Part shown: in pieces, positions 47,843 through 58,411 of the stretch
How positions within the stretch are numbered: position 1 is the stretch's first letter
Layout of the letters: each line of letters begins with the position of its first letter
Assembly: GCA_028564925.1 (NCBI GenBank)
Contig: CM053031.1
Span: 97,527,805 to 97,591,804 of the forward strand
Length of the DNA stretch: 64,000 nucleotides
From: Lithobates sylvaticus
Taxonomy: Eukaryota; Chordata; Amphibia; Anura; Ranidae
Reading direction: 5' to 3'
Translations under genes and position numbers: made by a program
The notes under the pieces: generated by a model
What the model was told of the DNA's origin: nothing
Seen by the model: the letters and a program-made list of their open reading frames with translations, nothing else
The model's database searches: none

Positions 47843-48903
47843 TGTAGCGCTACCCCCAGTTAAGAGAGCCGCTGGTTTGTTTTGGGTCCCTGAGTACAGC
47901 TCCACCAACCCCCGGCAATTTGGCTCTACCCGCTCTGGCACAGTTAGTAAAGGGGTATGTATCTATGCACATATAAACATATCTTATACTCTAAGTGTAA
48001 GAGATTTAAACTCACAAGCAGACTGCTGAAATAAGAATAACTGGCTTTACTTTGTCAGTAAGGAAAAGAAATAGTAACAGGCATTTAAACATTTGACTTA
48101 CAATACTTTAGCAGGTCCCTGCAATATGCACTTTAACATGTACACAGGAATATATCACAAACTAGCAATGGGGAACGGAGCGCCAAGTGTGGCGACCGTC
48201 TGCTATGCACCCCTGAGGTGCAATAAATCTATCTGCGCCTACCTAACGGACCAGGCCTGATCCCTAGCAATATAGAGCTCAGTCCTTGAATAAGTACAGT
48301 ATTCTTCACCGGCAATAAATCTGTAGAGGTGGTGCACATGTAGCTTTAAATGGTATACTTGTAATCCACAGAAAGTAACATCTGCTGCTCTGAGGTAAAT
48401 TATGCCTTGGCAGTTCAGTAGGCATGAAAGTGTGTGTATCAATGCAGGATGAGCCTTTCAGCTCTCTCACCAATCCTTGGGTACCGTCCTCAGCTCCGGT
48501 CCCTCCAATGGCGGCTCCGGCCTCCTCAGTCACAGCCCCTGCGCTCCGGTCCTCAGCTCCGACCGACCGACTTTAGGGAAGAGTCTCCGCTCCGCTGCTG
48601 CTGACTCTGAGGGATGAGAGTCTCACTCCATCTGCTGCAAGGCCCAGGCTTCAGGCCTTCAGCTCCGGCCCGCACAGGTGTCTCCTCAGGCACCAGTCTC
48701 CGCATCACAAGCTCAGTCATGAGAGGGAGACCAGTCAGGTGAGGCCTCAGAAGAGGAAGTGTCCCAAGAGGAAGAGGCGGTCTCTCCTCCTCCTTTTTAT
48801 AACCTCCCCCAGCAGCCTCTCGGGCGGAAACAAGAAGCCCGGGAGCCTGGGGAATCATGGGGGATGTAGTCTCTTCCCCTAAAAGGGGTACGACCCCGCT
48901 ACA
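47843..48903 (-). repeat. 3' LTR of the Ty3/gypsy element
   Basis: Same length and ends as the 5' LTR, with about two visible differences between them. The open frame that enters it from the interior belongs to the C-terminal tail of the polyprotein region. Confidence 0.95.
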
Positions 48904-49500
48904 CACTCCCCCCACTTTGAATCTTTGGTCCCCAAAGACAGTGTTCAAACTACAAACTTTCTCGGGAACAACACTTTCACATAATTTGGACAGGGGAGCT
49001 TCCCACCAATTGGCATAAGATGGGGAGCTGTCCTGTCTACAGGTCACTTCAGTGTGGGCGACCTGTTTAACTGTGCCAGAGAGTGAGCTGGGGTTGCCCT
49101 CCACCAAATGAACAGTGGATGGGTCAGGGCGTTCAGCACTTCTCCTTGCTGTGGTAACAGAGTCCTCTGAACTTTCTCCCATCTTTGGGTAAGTTAACTT
49201 CTTGGGAGGCTTCACACTTCTGCGAGCTCTCTGTTCTCTTGGGACTTCTTCAGGAACACATTCTGGCAACATCTCTGGTTCTGGAACATCTACTCCTTCC
49301 TCTGAGTAGAGACCAGGAATATCTTCCCAGCATTCAGGCACAACACTGAATGGCACAAACTCTGTGGCTTCTGGGTTCAATGTTCCATCTTCCACATCCT
49401 CAGTAGGTGGAAGGTCTATGGCGGAATTTCCTGGGGTTGAGGAAGGCCATAGCCATTCAAGTTCTCCTCCTTTCTTCTTCTGCTTGGGGGTCCTGTCCAC
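48553..49500 (-). pseudogene. C-terminal tail of the polyprotein region
   Basis: An open stretch rich in P, E and S after the integrase includes 'RRSVKPPKKLTYPKMGESS', which resembles the tail that ends the integrase polyprotein in several fish and frog Ty3/gypsy families. It runs into the 3' LTR. No transmembrane segment or signal peptide indicates an envelope, so I do not call one. Confidence 0.6.
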
Positions 49501-52500
49501 CCCTAACTTGGGATGTCTGAGACCTAGTGTTAGGCCTGGGGGTATCCAGAATGGAAACAGATTCAGGTACGTCTCTTGCTGGAGGCATTCTGACTGCTTC
49601 AGTGAGTGGGAGCAAATGATTCCTATGCCAGGTCTTCAAAGGCCCCACTCTTCCTTCTGGCTTCAACTTGTAGACAGGCAATCCTGGAAGTTTCCTACAG
49701 ATGATATATGGCTCTGATCTCCATCTATCAGCAATCTTGTGTTTTCCAGGGATCCCTAGATTTCGTAACAGTACACGGTCCTCAGGCTGTAGGTCCTGTA
49801 CTCTAACTTTCAAATCAAAGTTCCTCTTGTTTCGGGCCCCCCTCTGGTCGGAGGCCGCTTGAGCTTTCTCATAAGCTATCTTCAAACTGTGCCTCAGTCT
49901 GTCCACATATCCTTTGTGGGAGGCAGCAGAGGCATGGTCTAAGGAAATGCCGAAGGCCAAATCCACTGGCAATCTTGCTTCTCTCCCAAACATAAGTCGG
50001 TAAGGGGAGAAGCCTGTCACATCACTTGTGGTGCAATTGTAGGCATGCACCAGAGCTGATATGTGTTGACTCCAATGTTGCTTCTTCTCTGTTTCCAAAG
50101 TTCCCAACATGTTCAATAGGGTCCTGTTGAACCTTTCAGGCTGGGCATCACCTTGAGGGTGATATGGTGTGGTTCTAGTCTTCTCTACTCCCAGAGAATC
50201 TAGTAGCTTCCTGATCAGGCGACTCTCAAAGTCCCTTCCTTGGTCTGAATGGATTCTCTGTGGCAGTCCATAGTGAACAAAGTACTTCTCCAAAAGTACC
50301 TTGGCTACTGTAGAGGCCTTCTGATCCTTGGTTGGGAAAGCCTGAGCATAACGAGTGAAATGGTCGGTTACCACCAGAACATTTCCCAATCCGCTCAAAT
50401 CGGGTTCGAGGCAGAGAAAATCAATGCATACCAGATCCATTGGGCCTTGACTCTGTAGGTGGCCCATTGGGGCAGCTTGATGGGGTAAAGTCTTTCTCTG
50501 AATGCATCTTGCACAGGAATGGCAATACTCCTCCACTTCGGCCCTCATGCAGGGCCAATAAAACCGGTCTCTGACAAGTTGGAAGGTTCTCTCTGCTCCC
50601 AAGTGACCATGCTGGTCATGTAAGGCAATCAGCACAGTCTCTCGATGCTTTTCGGGGAGAAACGACTGCCACTTGTCTTCTGGGCCATCAGAGGGGCCCC
50701 TTCGGTAGACTACCCCCTGATGCACCTGCAGCTTGTCCCACTCTCTCCTCAGTAGGCGAGCTTCTTTAGAAGGGTGAAGGCGAAGTCCCTCTGGACTCTG
50801 GTCTTCCAGGGCTTCCAGGACCAATTTCCCCATGGGGTCTTCCAATTGGTCACACCTTAACTCCTTCTTGGACAGCTTCGGTAGGCACTCTTCTGCTAGT
50901 TGAGTTACCCCACAGTAACACTTTGGGACTCCCACTGTGGTAACTCCTACCTCTTCAGCTCTGGATCCTCCTCTGGCTTGGAGTTCAGCCCCCTGACAAA
51001 GGGCTCGCACTCCATCTGGTGCCACTTGGGTCCAGTCTTCCCAGTCATCGACCATGACATGGGATCTTCGGGACAGGGCATCTGCATCCCTATTTCCAGC
51101 CCCTGGTCTGTACTTGAGGCTGAAATTGAATCCAGACAACGCCGCCAACCATCTGTGTCCAGTTGCATCCAGCTTGGCGGTGGTGAATAGATAGGTCAAG
51201 GGGTTGTTATCTGTCTTTACAGTAAACTCGGCCCCATACAAATAGTCTCTCAGTTTGTCAACAACTGCCCACTTGAGGGCTAAGAACTCCAACTTGTGGG
51301 TGGGATAGTTCTTCTCGGAGGGGGTCAGGCTCCGGCTCACATAAGCCACTGGTCGCAGCTGGTCGCAGCTGGTCTTCGTACTCCTGGTAGAGTACTCCAC
51401 CTAGGCCCTCATGGCTGGCATCAACATGTAGCTCATATGGTCTAGTGGGGTCAGCATAGGCCAAAACTGGGGCTGTGGTGAGACTTCTCTTCAAGGTTCT
51501 GAAAGCCTCTTCACACCTTGAGTTCCATTGGTCTTGGACCGACTCACTGGACCTCCTAGGCCCCAATCCATCTTCCTCTCCTTCTGTCTTGAGCAGCTCG
51601 TTTAGGGGTTTGGCAATGCGGGCAAACCCATCCACAAACCTGCGGTAGTAGGAGCAGAACCCCAAGAAAGACCGAAGTTCTGTAACTGTTGTGGGCCTTG
51701 GCCACGAAGTAACTGCCTCCAACTTCTCAGGGTCTGTAGCCACTCCTTTTTCAGACACTATGTGTCCCAGATAGTTCACAGAAGACTGATAGAACCGACA
51801 CTTCTCGGGAGAAAGTTTAAGTCCCTCTTCACTGAGCCTCTTCAGTACTTTCTCCAATCTGGCTTCATGTTCTTCCAAAGTCTTTCCAAAGACAATGACA
51901 TCGTCCAGGTACACAAGGACTTCTATGAGGTTCATGTCTCCAACCGTCCTTTCCATAAGGCGTTGAAATGTAGCAGGAGCTCCAGATAGGCCCTGGGGCA
52001 TCCTGTTGAACTCAAAGAATCCCACTGGGGTTATGAAGGCAGTCTTTTCTCTGTCCTCTGGATGCATGGGGATTTGGTAATACCCACTCTTGAGGTCCAT
52101 CACACTGAACCACTTAGCTCCAGATAAACTCTGTAAGGCATCTTCTATCCTTGGCGTGGTGTACTGGTCAGGAATGGTCCTCCTGTTGAGAGTTCTGTAG
52201 TCAATGCAGAGCCTCAATGACCCATTCTTCTTCCTGACTACCACAATTGGGGAGGCATAGGGGCTTCTGGACTCCCTAATCACTCCCGTCTTCTTCAGTT
52301 CCGCAAGCTGCTCTCTCAGATCCTCCAGATCTGCTAGCGGGACCCGCCTTACTCTCTCTCTGAATGGCTTGTCCTCTTGCATGCGGATTCGATGGGTGGC
52401 ACTCCTCGCACACCCCACATCAAACTCATCTTTAGAGAAAATCTTCTCCCATCTGGTCAGCTGGGCCTTGGCTCTCTCTTTCCAAGCTCCAGGTAGGTTT

Positions 52501-53339
52501 GGGTTTTCCATGGAGAGTTTCTTCCAAACATCTTCTCCTTCACCCGTCCCCTTCACTTCTGACCAGCCAACTGGGACAGCAGGACTCACCTGTCCCAGAA
52601 GCATCCTGGCAGGGATCTCCACGGGCTGCTCCGTGGGGTTCCTCACACTGACAGGGACTCTTCCTCTTGCCTTCTTCGGGTCCTTCAATGAGATTACTTC
52701 TGGTATCACTTCCAGACCTGAGTGACCCTCCATTGGGTCGGGTTCCAACATTACAAAGGGGCCAGGCTGCTCCCAAGTAAGTTTCACCGTGGCTCTCATG
52801 CAGGTCACCTCTCCAGGCTGTAACACTGATCCTTCTTTTCCAAGCCTCCATACCCTTCCTATCCCCTCACTTGGGGTCTTCTGCTCTAGGACCAACCGCT
52901 GGTAGGCTGCCTTCATGTACACTCCTTCCACTTGGATAGGTACAGTAGGAGATGGGCCAACCAGCTTTTCTGGGTAAGGCCGAGTTAATGCTGTCCTCTT
53001 CTGCGGACTCTTTTCCTTTTTACTTGATCTGCACTTGCTCCTTTCTTGAGCCTGGTATGCATTAATTTTCTCCCTCTTAGTGGGAGTGTGAACCCGTTGA
53101 GGGACATTGTTATCTCTCACTTTTGGGGGTTCTCGTTTAGGAGTACTGCATTCCTTCCGAGGGGTCTGATCTCCTCTTCTCTTTCCGTTATTCTTCTTCT
53201 TGGAGCTCACTGAAGGTGATGGGCACCCGGTTGACTCCTTCACCGGGCCCCTTTGGCGTTTCCCGCCGGCTGGCGGCTTTCTGTTTTCTTCTTCTTGGGA
53301 CTGGAACATACAGCTGCAATATGACCAATTCCTCCACAA
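49457..53339 (-). pseudogene. pol: pol region of the Ty3/gypsy element (RT, RNase H, integrase)
   Basis: The reverse transcriptase shows 'PYASPIVVVRKKNGSLRLCI', 'FSVMDLKSGYYQIPM' and the catalytic 'VYLDDVIVFG' box (about 52300-51890). It is followed by the thumb 'LRSFLGFCSYYRRFV' and the RNase H start 'YELHVDASHEGLGGVLYQ'. Further on come the RNase H end and the integrase: an HHCC finger ('HGHLGAERT...CHSCARC', about 50610-50510), the DDE core ('CIDFLCLE', 'HSDQGRDFE', 'YHPQGDAQPERFNRTL', about 50440-50110) and a C-terminal domain. This order (RT, RNase H, integrase) defines Ty3/gypsy. The upstream part (about 53240-52500) is basic and likely spans the Gag-Pol join and protease region. Fossil copy. 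Confidence 0.93.
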
Positions 53340-54302
53340 TTAAAGCAGATCATCTCACCGTAGTCAGGTGGGGATGCTGGTGCTGAAACAGCTGGGAACA
53401 ATTCCCTCCTGCTTGTTTCTTTCTTGGGACTGGGCGTCTCTTTCGCCACTAGAGACGTCAGTATCTCCATCATCTGGGACATCTGCAACTTCAGGGCATC
53501 TACCTCTGTCTCTCTTTCAGGGGTTAAGGCCGACCTGACCGTGGCCACTGGAAGCTTTGTAGACCCCATCACCTGCTTTTCCCTCTTCTCTTCCAACATG
53601 GCCTCTTCTTCTCTGACCATTCGAATGAGATCAGGGTAGTCCAGGCTCTTCCCATCCTGCCGGGTGCGTAGTACTAGTGCGACAGGGTCCAGGGGTTGGG
53701 CTCCCCTCATCACCTGCTGGGCACGGGCTTCATCTACCTTCCCTGGATCTATCCCCTTCTTCTAGGGCCTGCGTGGCACCATCTAACCACTCTTCAAATC
53801 CCTCTTCTCCCGAGGGTACAGGCATCCTCCCTGAAAACATCCGGAGTTTCCTGTATCCCGACATTGGGTAATCCCCGGGGTCTCTTCTGCACTGAGTCAC
53901 AATCTCCCCTAGGACAGCACACAGTTCTGCACTAAGAGTAGTCTGTGCGGGACTTTCCGCGCCCTTCTGCTCTTCCTTCTTTGGGGATAGCATGGCTTTC
54001 ACTGGAGAACCTTCTCCCTTGCGCGGCAGCGCATGCAGCACTTGATAGGCCTGACCATTCGGTGCTTGTATGCTTTGGCTCCTGAACTGCTCTGGAGTCT
54101 CTTCCTTCCATTCTATTAAGGCGTATGTGTACCCAGCATCATTTCTCATGTCCATTATCCATGACTTTTGGCATGGGGATAATGACATTATGAGCTGCTT
54201 GACTGCCTCTCTCTGCCATATCCCTGGCAGTTCAATGACTGCTGCTGCGGCTGGGTCAGCGGCCCATGTTGCGGACCACCGTCCCACTTCTATTGGGTCC
54301 AT
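53240..54302 (-). pseudogene. gag: gag region of the Ty3/gypsy element, PNMA-like
   Basis: The N-terminal part begins MDPIEVGRWSATW and carries 'SWIMDMRNDAGYTYALIEW', reminiscent of the N-terminal domain of PNMA proteins. It is followed by 'YRKLRMFSGRMPVPSGEEGF' and 'EEWLDGATQALEE', which closely fits the PNMA/Ty3 capsid opening (FSGR..P.PGEE.FE.WL). A CCHC zinc knuckle 'CFNCGGIGHIAAVC' lies towards the C-terminal end (about 53350-53310). Gag would form the particle that packages the element's RNA. Vertebrate PNMA genes are known to derive from Ty3/gypsy Gag; the resemblance here is by eye. Fossil copy. Confidence 0.85.
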
Positions 54303-54362
54303 GCCGGTACCTTCTGGTGGCTTTTCCCGCTGACACAGGATCCCGGATTACGAGCCCCCACG

Positions 54363-55423
54363 TGTAGCGCTACCCCCAGTTAAGAGAGCCGCTGGTTTGT
54401 TTTGGGTCCCTGAGTACAGCTCCACCAACCCCCGGCAATTTGGCTCTACCCGCTCTGGCACAGTTAGTAAAGGGGTATGTATCTATGCACATATAAACAT
54501 ATCTTATACTCTAAGTGTAAGAGATTTAAACTCACAAGCAGACTGCTGAAATAAGAATAACTGGCTTTACTTTGTCAGTAAGGAAAAGAAATAGTAACAG
54601 GCATTTAAACATTTGACTTACAATACTTTAGCAGGTTCCTGCAATATGCACTTTAACATGTACACAGGAATATATCACAAACTAGCAATGGGGAACGGAG
54701 CGCCAAGTGTGGCGACCGTCTGCTATGCACCCCTGAGGTGCAATAAATCTATCTGCGCCTACCTAACGGACCAGGCCTGATCCCTAGCAATATAGAGCTC
54801 AGTCCTTGAATAAGTACAGTATTCTTCACCGGCAATAAATCTGTAGAGGTGGTGCACATGTAGCTTTAAATGGTATACTTGTAATCCACAGAAAGTAACA
54901 TCTGCTGCTCTGAGGTAAATTATGCCTTGGCAGTTCAGTAGGCATGAAAGTGTGTGTATCAATGCAGGATGAGCCTTTCAGCTCTCTCACCAATCCTTGG
55001 GTACCGTCCTCAGCTCCGGTCCCTCCAATGGCGGCTCCGGCCTCCTCAGTCACAGCCCCTGCGCTCCGGTCCTCAGCTCCGACCGACCGACTTTAGGGAA
55101 GAGTCTCCGCTCCGCTGCTGCTGACTCTGAGGGATGAGAGTCTCACTCCATCTGCTGCAAGGCCCAGGCTTCAGGCCTTCAGCTCCGGCCCGCACAGGTG
55201 TCTCCTCAGGCACCAGTCTCCGCATCACAAGCTCAGTCATGAGAGGGAGACCAGTCAGGTGAGGCCTCAGAAGAGGAAGTGTCCCAAGAGGAAGAGGCGG
55301 TCTCTCCTCCTCCTTTTTATAACCTCCCCCAGCAGCCTCTCGGGCGGAAACAAGCAGCCCGGGAGCCTGGGGAATCATGGGGGATGTAGTCTCTTCCCCT
55401 AAAAGGGGTACGACCCCGCTACA
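54363..55423 (-). repeat. 5' LTR of the Ty3/gypsy element
   Basis: On the element's strand it starts TGTAGCGGGGTCG and ends GGGTAGCGCTACA, with the inverted TGTAGCG/CGCTACA termini. 1,061 bp, almost identical to 47843-48903. Confidence 0.95.
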
Positions 55424-55427
55424 CTAG

Positions 55428-55674
55428 CTTTTACCCCTAAAATCTGACCGATGAAAACAGCCCCCACTTTCCTAAAAAGGGTTGGTTTGTCTTATAGCTC
55501 CACAGACTTAGTGGCAAATGAAGTTCTAACTTTCAGTCTAATGCCAGCTGTTGAAATACAACACCATCTCTATTCACAACATTGCATGGGAATGGGCAAG
55601 AAGAGCTATGTGTAAAACCATTTAACTTATACGATATAACTCTCTTTAGCATCTAAATCAAACACTACATATAC

Positions 55675-55730
<56 letters not shown>

Positions 55731-55909
55731 TATATTCATTGAAAACCCAATGTTCTCATTAATATCCTAATTAAGAAATATTGTAAAATAAAGAACTTAT
55801 GTTCTTATATATACACAAAATTCTATCTTCAAGAAATGTGTAATCTTATCTCTTCTCATTTGCCATGCGGAGGGTGAAGGAATTTAGAAGATGCAGTCAA
55901 TCCACTTGT
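55428..55909. other. Unassigned spacer with (TA)n microsatellite
   Basis: A long pure TA run occupies about 55679-55726. The rest is AT-rich with no recognisable gene; it separates the young Ty3/gypsy copy from the older relic. Confidence 0.6.
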
Positions 55910-56031
55910 TGGTAATATTTTTTCCAGATTGGATAAGCAGGTTAACCGCATGGATCAGTTTGCCATGGCGTTACAAATGCTCCTGAGTCGCATGGCTCAC
56001 CTGGAATCTCCCACTGTCGCTGCTCCAGTAT

Positions 56032-57143
56032 AGTAAAAAAGAAAAGTTGCGCTAATAGTTGGTGAATATTGACCTGTTATGTCACACTCTAGTGAAAACA
56101 AGAAAAATAAAAATAACAATTATTTCTACAAACTTCATACGGAGAATAAAATATGCATAAAAAATTGCACAGTGAATATATTATTCCAAATTAATCCTAT
56201 TTGGGGAATATAGTGATAAAAAATTATGAAATTAATATTAAAGTCCCAATTTAAGGTTTTCTATTAATAGTCCACAAATTGAGCATATAAGGACAGTGTG
56301 TACAAATGTGCAGAAGCCTCGATCCTTCCAGAGGGATTCTGGAGTGATGAAAATATTTCTAACAAGTGAACGTCTCAACCTTCCAAATAATATGCTTACC
56401 AAAAATAAGCAAAAATTGCGCAGTTGGCTTATACCCAGCCTGGGCCTTTTGGTGAATCACGATCCCGGAACTTTGAATGCTCAAGAATGACGTATGACCC
56501 AGTATGTGTATATCAAAAATAAAAAAAGGAGATAAACATAGCGTAATATTGTCAAGAAAAAATAAATTAAAAAAATAAAATAAAAATAAAAAAAAAAGTA
56601 AAAAATAAAATAAAAACACCCTGTGTAGTCAACCAAAAAAATAGAGCGTGTTCCAATAAAGGACTCCTCCACCATTTGAGTAATGCGCTTACCAGAAAAC
56701 AACAAATGAAACAATTGGCATTATCCCAGCAAGCAGGTGTATCCTAAACCGTGCACCAGTGATCCAAAAAACAAACGACTAACACGTGTCCCGTCACCAC
56801 ACAGAGGGGCTCCTTACCAGAGACTAGAGTCAATCAATGCATAAAATCTCCCAAATTTAGTAGGCAAGTGGTTAGTAGTAACGGTCCTGGTCCACTTCGA
56901 AGATCAGTACTCCCTCTCCTATGCCCAGCGGCTCATTTAGACCCAAAAGGAGAAAAAGCGTCAGACCATAGTGGAGTACGTTTGGCAAATTTATTTGTAT
57001 AAAAAAGTAGAATTTACACTTACAAAAATGAAGATCGTTTAAGCATAAAACAGAAGCCGGCCGGCAACATGAAACAGAAAATCCCGTCCTCGTCGATGGC
57101 GTGGTGACGTCAGCACGTACGTCCCAGACGCGTTTCGTCATAG
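56032..57143 (-). repeat. Left arm of the 2.2 kb palindrome
   Basis: Reverse complement of 57164-58275. The coordinates of matching positions sum to a constant (114307) at both the inner and outer ends, so the arms have equal length with no net indels. Differences noticed include 'cctcgtcgatgg' against 'ccatcgacgaggatgg'-type single-base changes. Confidence 0.93.
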
Positions 57144-58411
57144 GTTGACGGTTTCAATGGGAACTATGACGAAACGCGTCTGGGACGTACGTGCTGACGT
57201 CACCACGCCATCGACGAGGATGGGATTTTCTGTTTCATGTTGCCGGCCGGCTTCTGTTTTATGCTTAAACGATCTTCATTTTTGTAAGTGTAAATTCTAC
57301 TTTTTTATACAAATAAATTTGCCAAACGTACTCCACTATGGTCTGACGCTTTTTCTCCTTTTGGGTCTAAATGAGCCGCTGGGCATAGGAGAGGGAGTAC
57401 TGATCTTTGAAGTGGACCAGGACCATTACTACTAACCACTTGCCTACTAAATTTGGGAGATTTTATGCATTGATTGACTCTAGTCTCTGGTAAGGAGCCC
57501 CTCTGTGTGGTGACGGGACACGTGTTAGTCGTTTGTTTTTTGGATCACTGGTGCACGGTTTAGGATACACCTGCTTGCTGGGATAATGCCAATTGTTTCA
57601 TTTGTTGTTTTCTGGTAAGCGCATTACTCAAATGGTGGAGGAGTCCTTTATTGGAACACGCTCTATTTTTTTGGTTGACTACACAGGGTGTTTTTATTTT
57701 ATTTTTTACTTTTATTTTTATTTTTATTTTATTTTTTTTATTTATTTTTTCTTGACAATATTACGCTATGTTTGTCTCCTTTTTTTATTTTTGATATACA
57801 CATACTGGGTCATACGTCATTCTTGAGCATTCAAAGTTCCAGGATCTTGATTCACCAAAAGGCCCAGGCTGGGTATAAGCCAACTGCGCAATTTTTGCTT
57901 ATTTTTGGTAAGCATATTATTTGGAAGGTTGAGACGTTCACTTGTTAGAAATATTTTCATCACTCCAGAATCCCTCTGGAAGGATCGAGGCTTCTGCACA
58001 TTTGTACACACTGTCCTTATATGCTCAATTTGTGGACTATTAATAGAAAACCTTAAATTGGGACTTTAATATTAATTTCATAATTTTTTATCACTATATT
58101 CACCAAATAGGATTAATTTGGAATAATATATTCACTGTGCAATTTTTTATGCATATTTTATTCTCCGTATGAAGTTTGTAGAAATAATTGTTATTTTTAT
58201 TTTTCTTGTTTTCACTAGAGTGTGACATCACAGGTCAATATTCACCAACTATTAGCGCAACTTTTCTTTTTTACTGTTTATTTTGTGTATATCCCACAAT
58301 AAGTTGCAGCTTTTCTTTTTTTCTTTTTATTTAATTAATTGCCTATATTGGTTGTCTATCGAGAATCCATATATCCCCCCCGCTCCGAGCGCAGTTTTCT
58401 TCCCCTTACCA
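56033..58411 (+). mobile_element. Giant palindromic insertion with 14 bp target duplication
   Basis: GCTGCTCCAGTATA occurs at 56019-56032 and again at 58412-58425, marking the insertion. The inserted DNA consists of a 1.1 kb left arm (to 57143), a 20 bp spacer (57144-57163), a 1.1 kb right arm (57164-58275) that is the reverse complement of the left with only scattered mismatches, and a 136 bp tail (58276-58411) found on the right only. Next to the centre each arm carries 'ctatgacgaaacgcgtc'. The arms are non-coding: the open frames in them are AT-rich mirror pairs. A long TSD suggests target-primed reverse transcription; a Penelope-like or related non-autonomous element with an inverted partial copy is my best guess, but no reverse transcriptase is present. 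Confidence 0.85.
57164..58275 (+). repeat. Right arm of the 2.2 kb palindrome
   Basis: Runs from 'ctatgacgaaacgcgtctgg' at the centre to 'cttttcttttttact' at the outer end; contains a T-rich tract (57690-57755) mirrored by an A-rich tract in the left arm. This arm plus the 136 bp tail is probably the primary copy, because only this side extends past the arm end. Confidence 0.93.

Larger units (their letters stand above)
47843..55423 (-). mobile_element. Young, nearly whole Ty3/gypsy LTR retrotransposon with PNMA-like Gag
   Basis: Two 1,061 bp direct repeats bound a 5.5 kb interior, and the whole is flanked by CTAG (47839-47842 and 55424-55427). Transcription runs right to left. A primer binding site matching the 3' end of tRNA-Pro over 11 bases (54350-54360) lies two bases inside the 5' LTR, and a G-rich polypurine tract (48904-48919) precedes the 3' LTR. 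In order the interior holds Gag, reverse transcriptase, RNase H, integrase and a long C-terminal tail, the Ty3/gypsy order. The LTRs differ at about two visible sites, so the insertion is recent on a genomic timescale. The coding region looks nearly whole, with about three or four interruptions, some of which could be the frameshift or read-through the family uses between Gag and Pol. Treated as a fossil copy. Confidence 0.95.

Noticed and set aside
48553-49500. Envelope gene of an endogenous retrovirus
   Set aside because: No signal peptide, transmembrane or fusion-peptide features; sequence fits the Pol tail of Ty3/gypsy.
57129-57181. A complete hammerhead ribozyme
   Set aside because: Only the GAAAC...GTC half is visible; CTGATGA and stem II are not, and base pairing is explained by the palindrome.
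56872-57435. Two near-identical 90-96 residue proteins on opposite strands
   Set aside because: They are mirror translations of the palindrome arms, with no coding signature.
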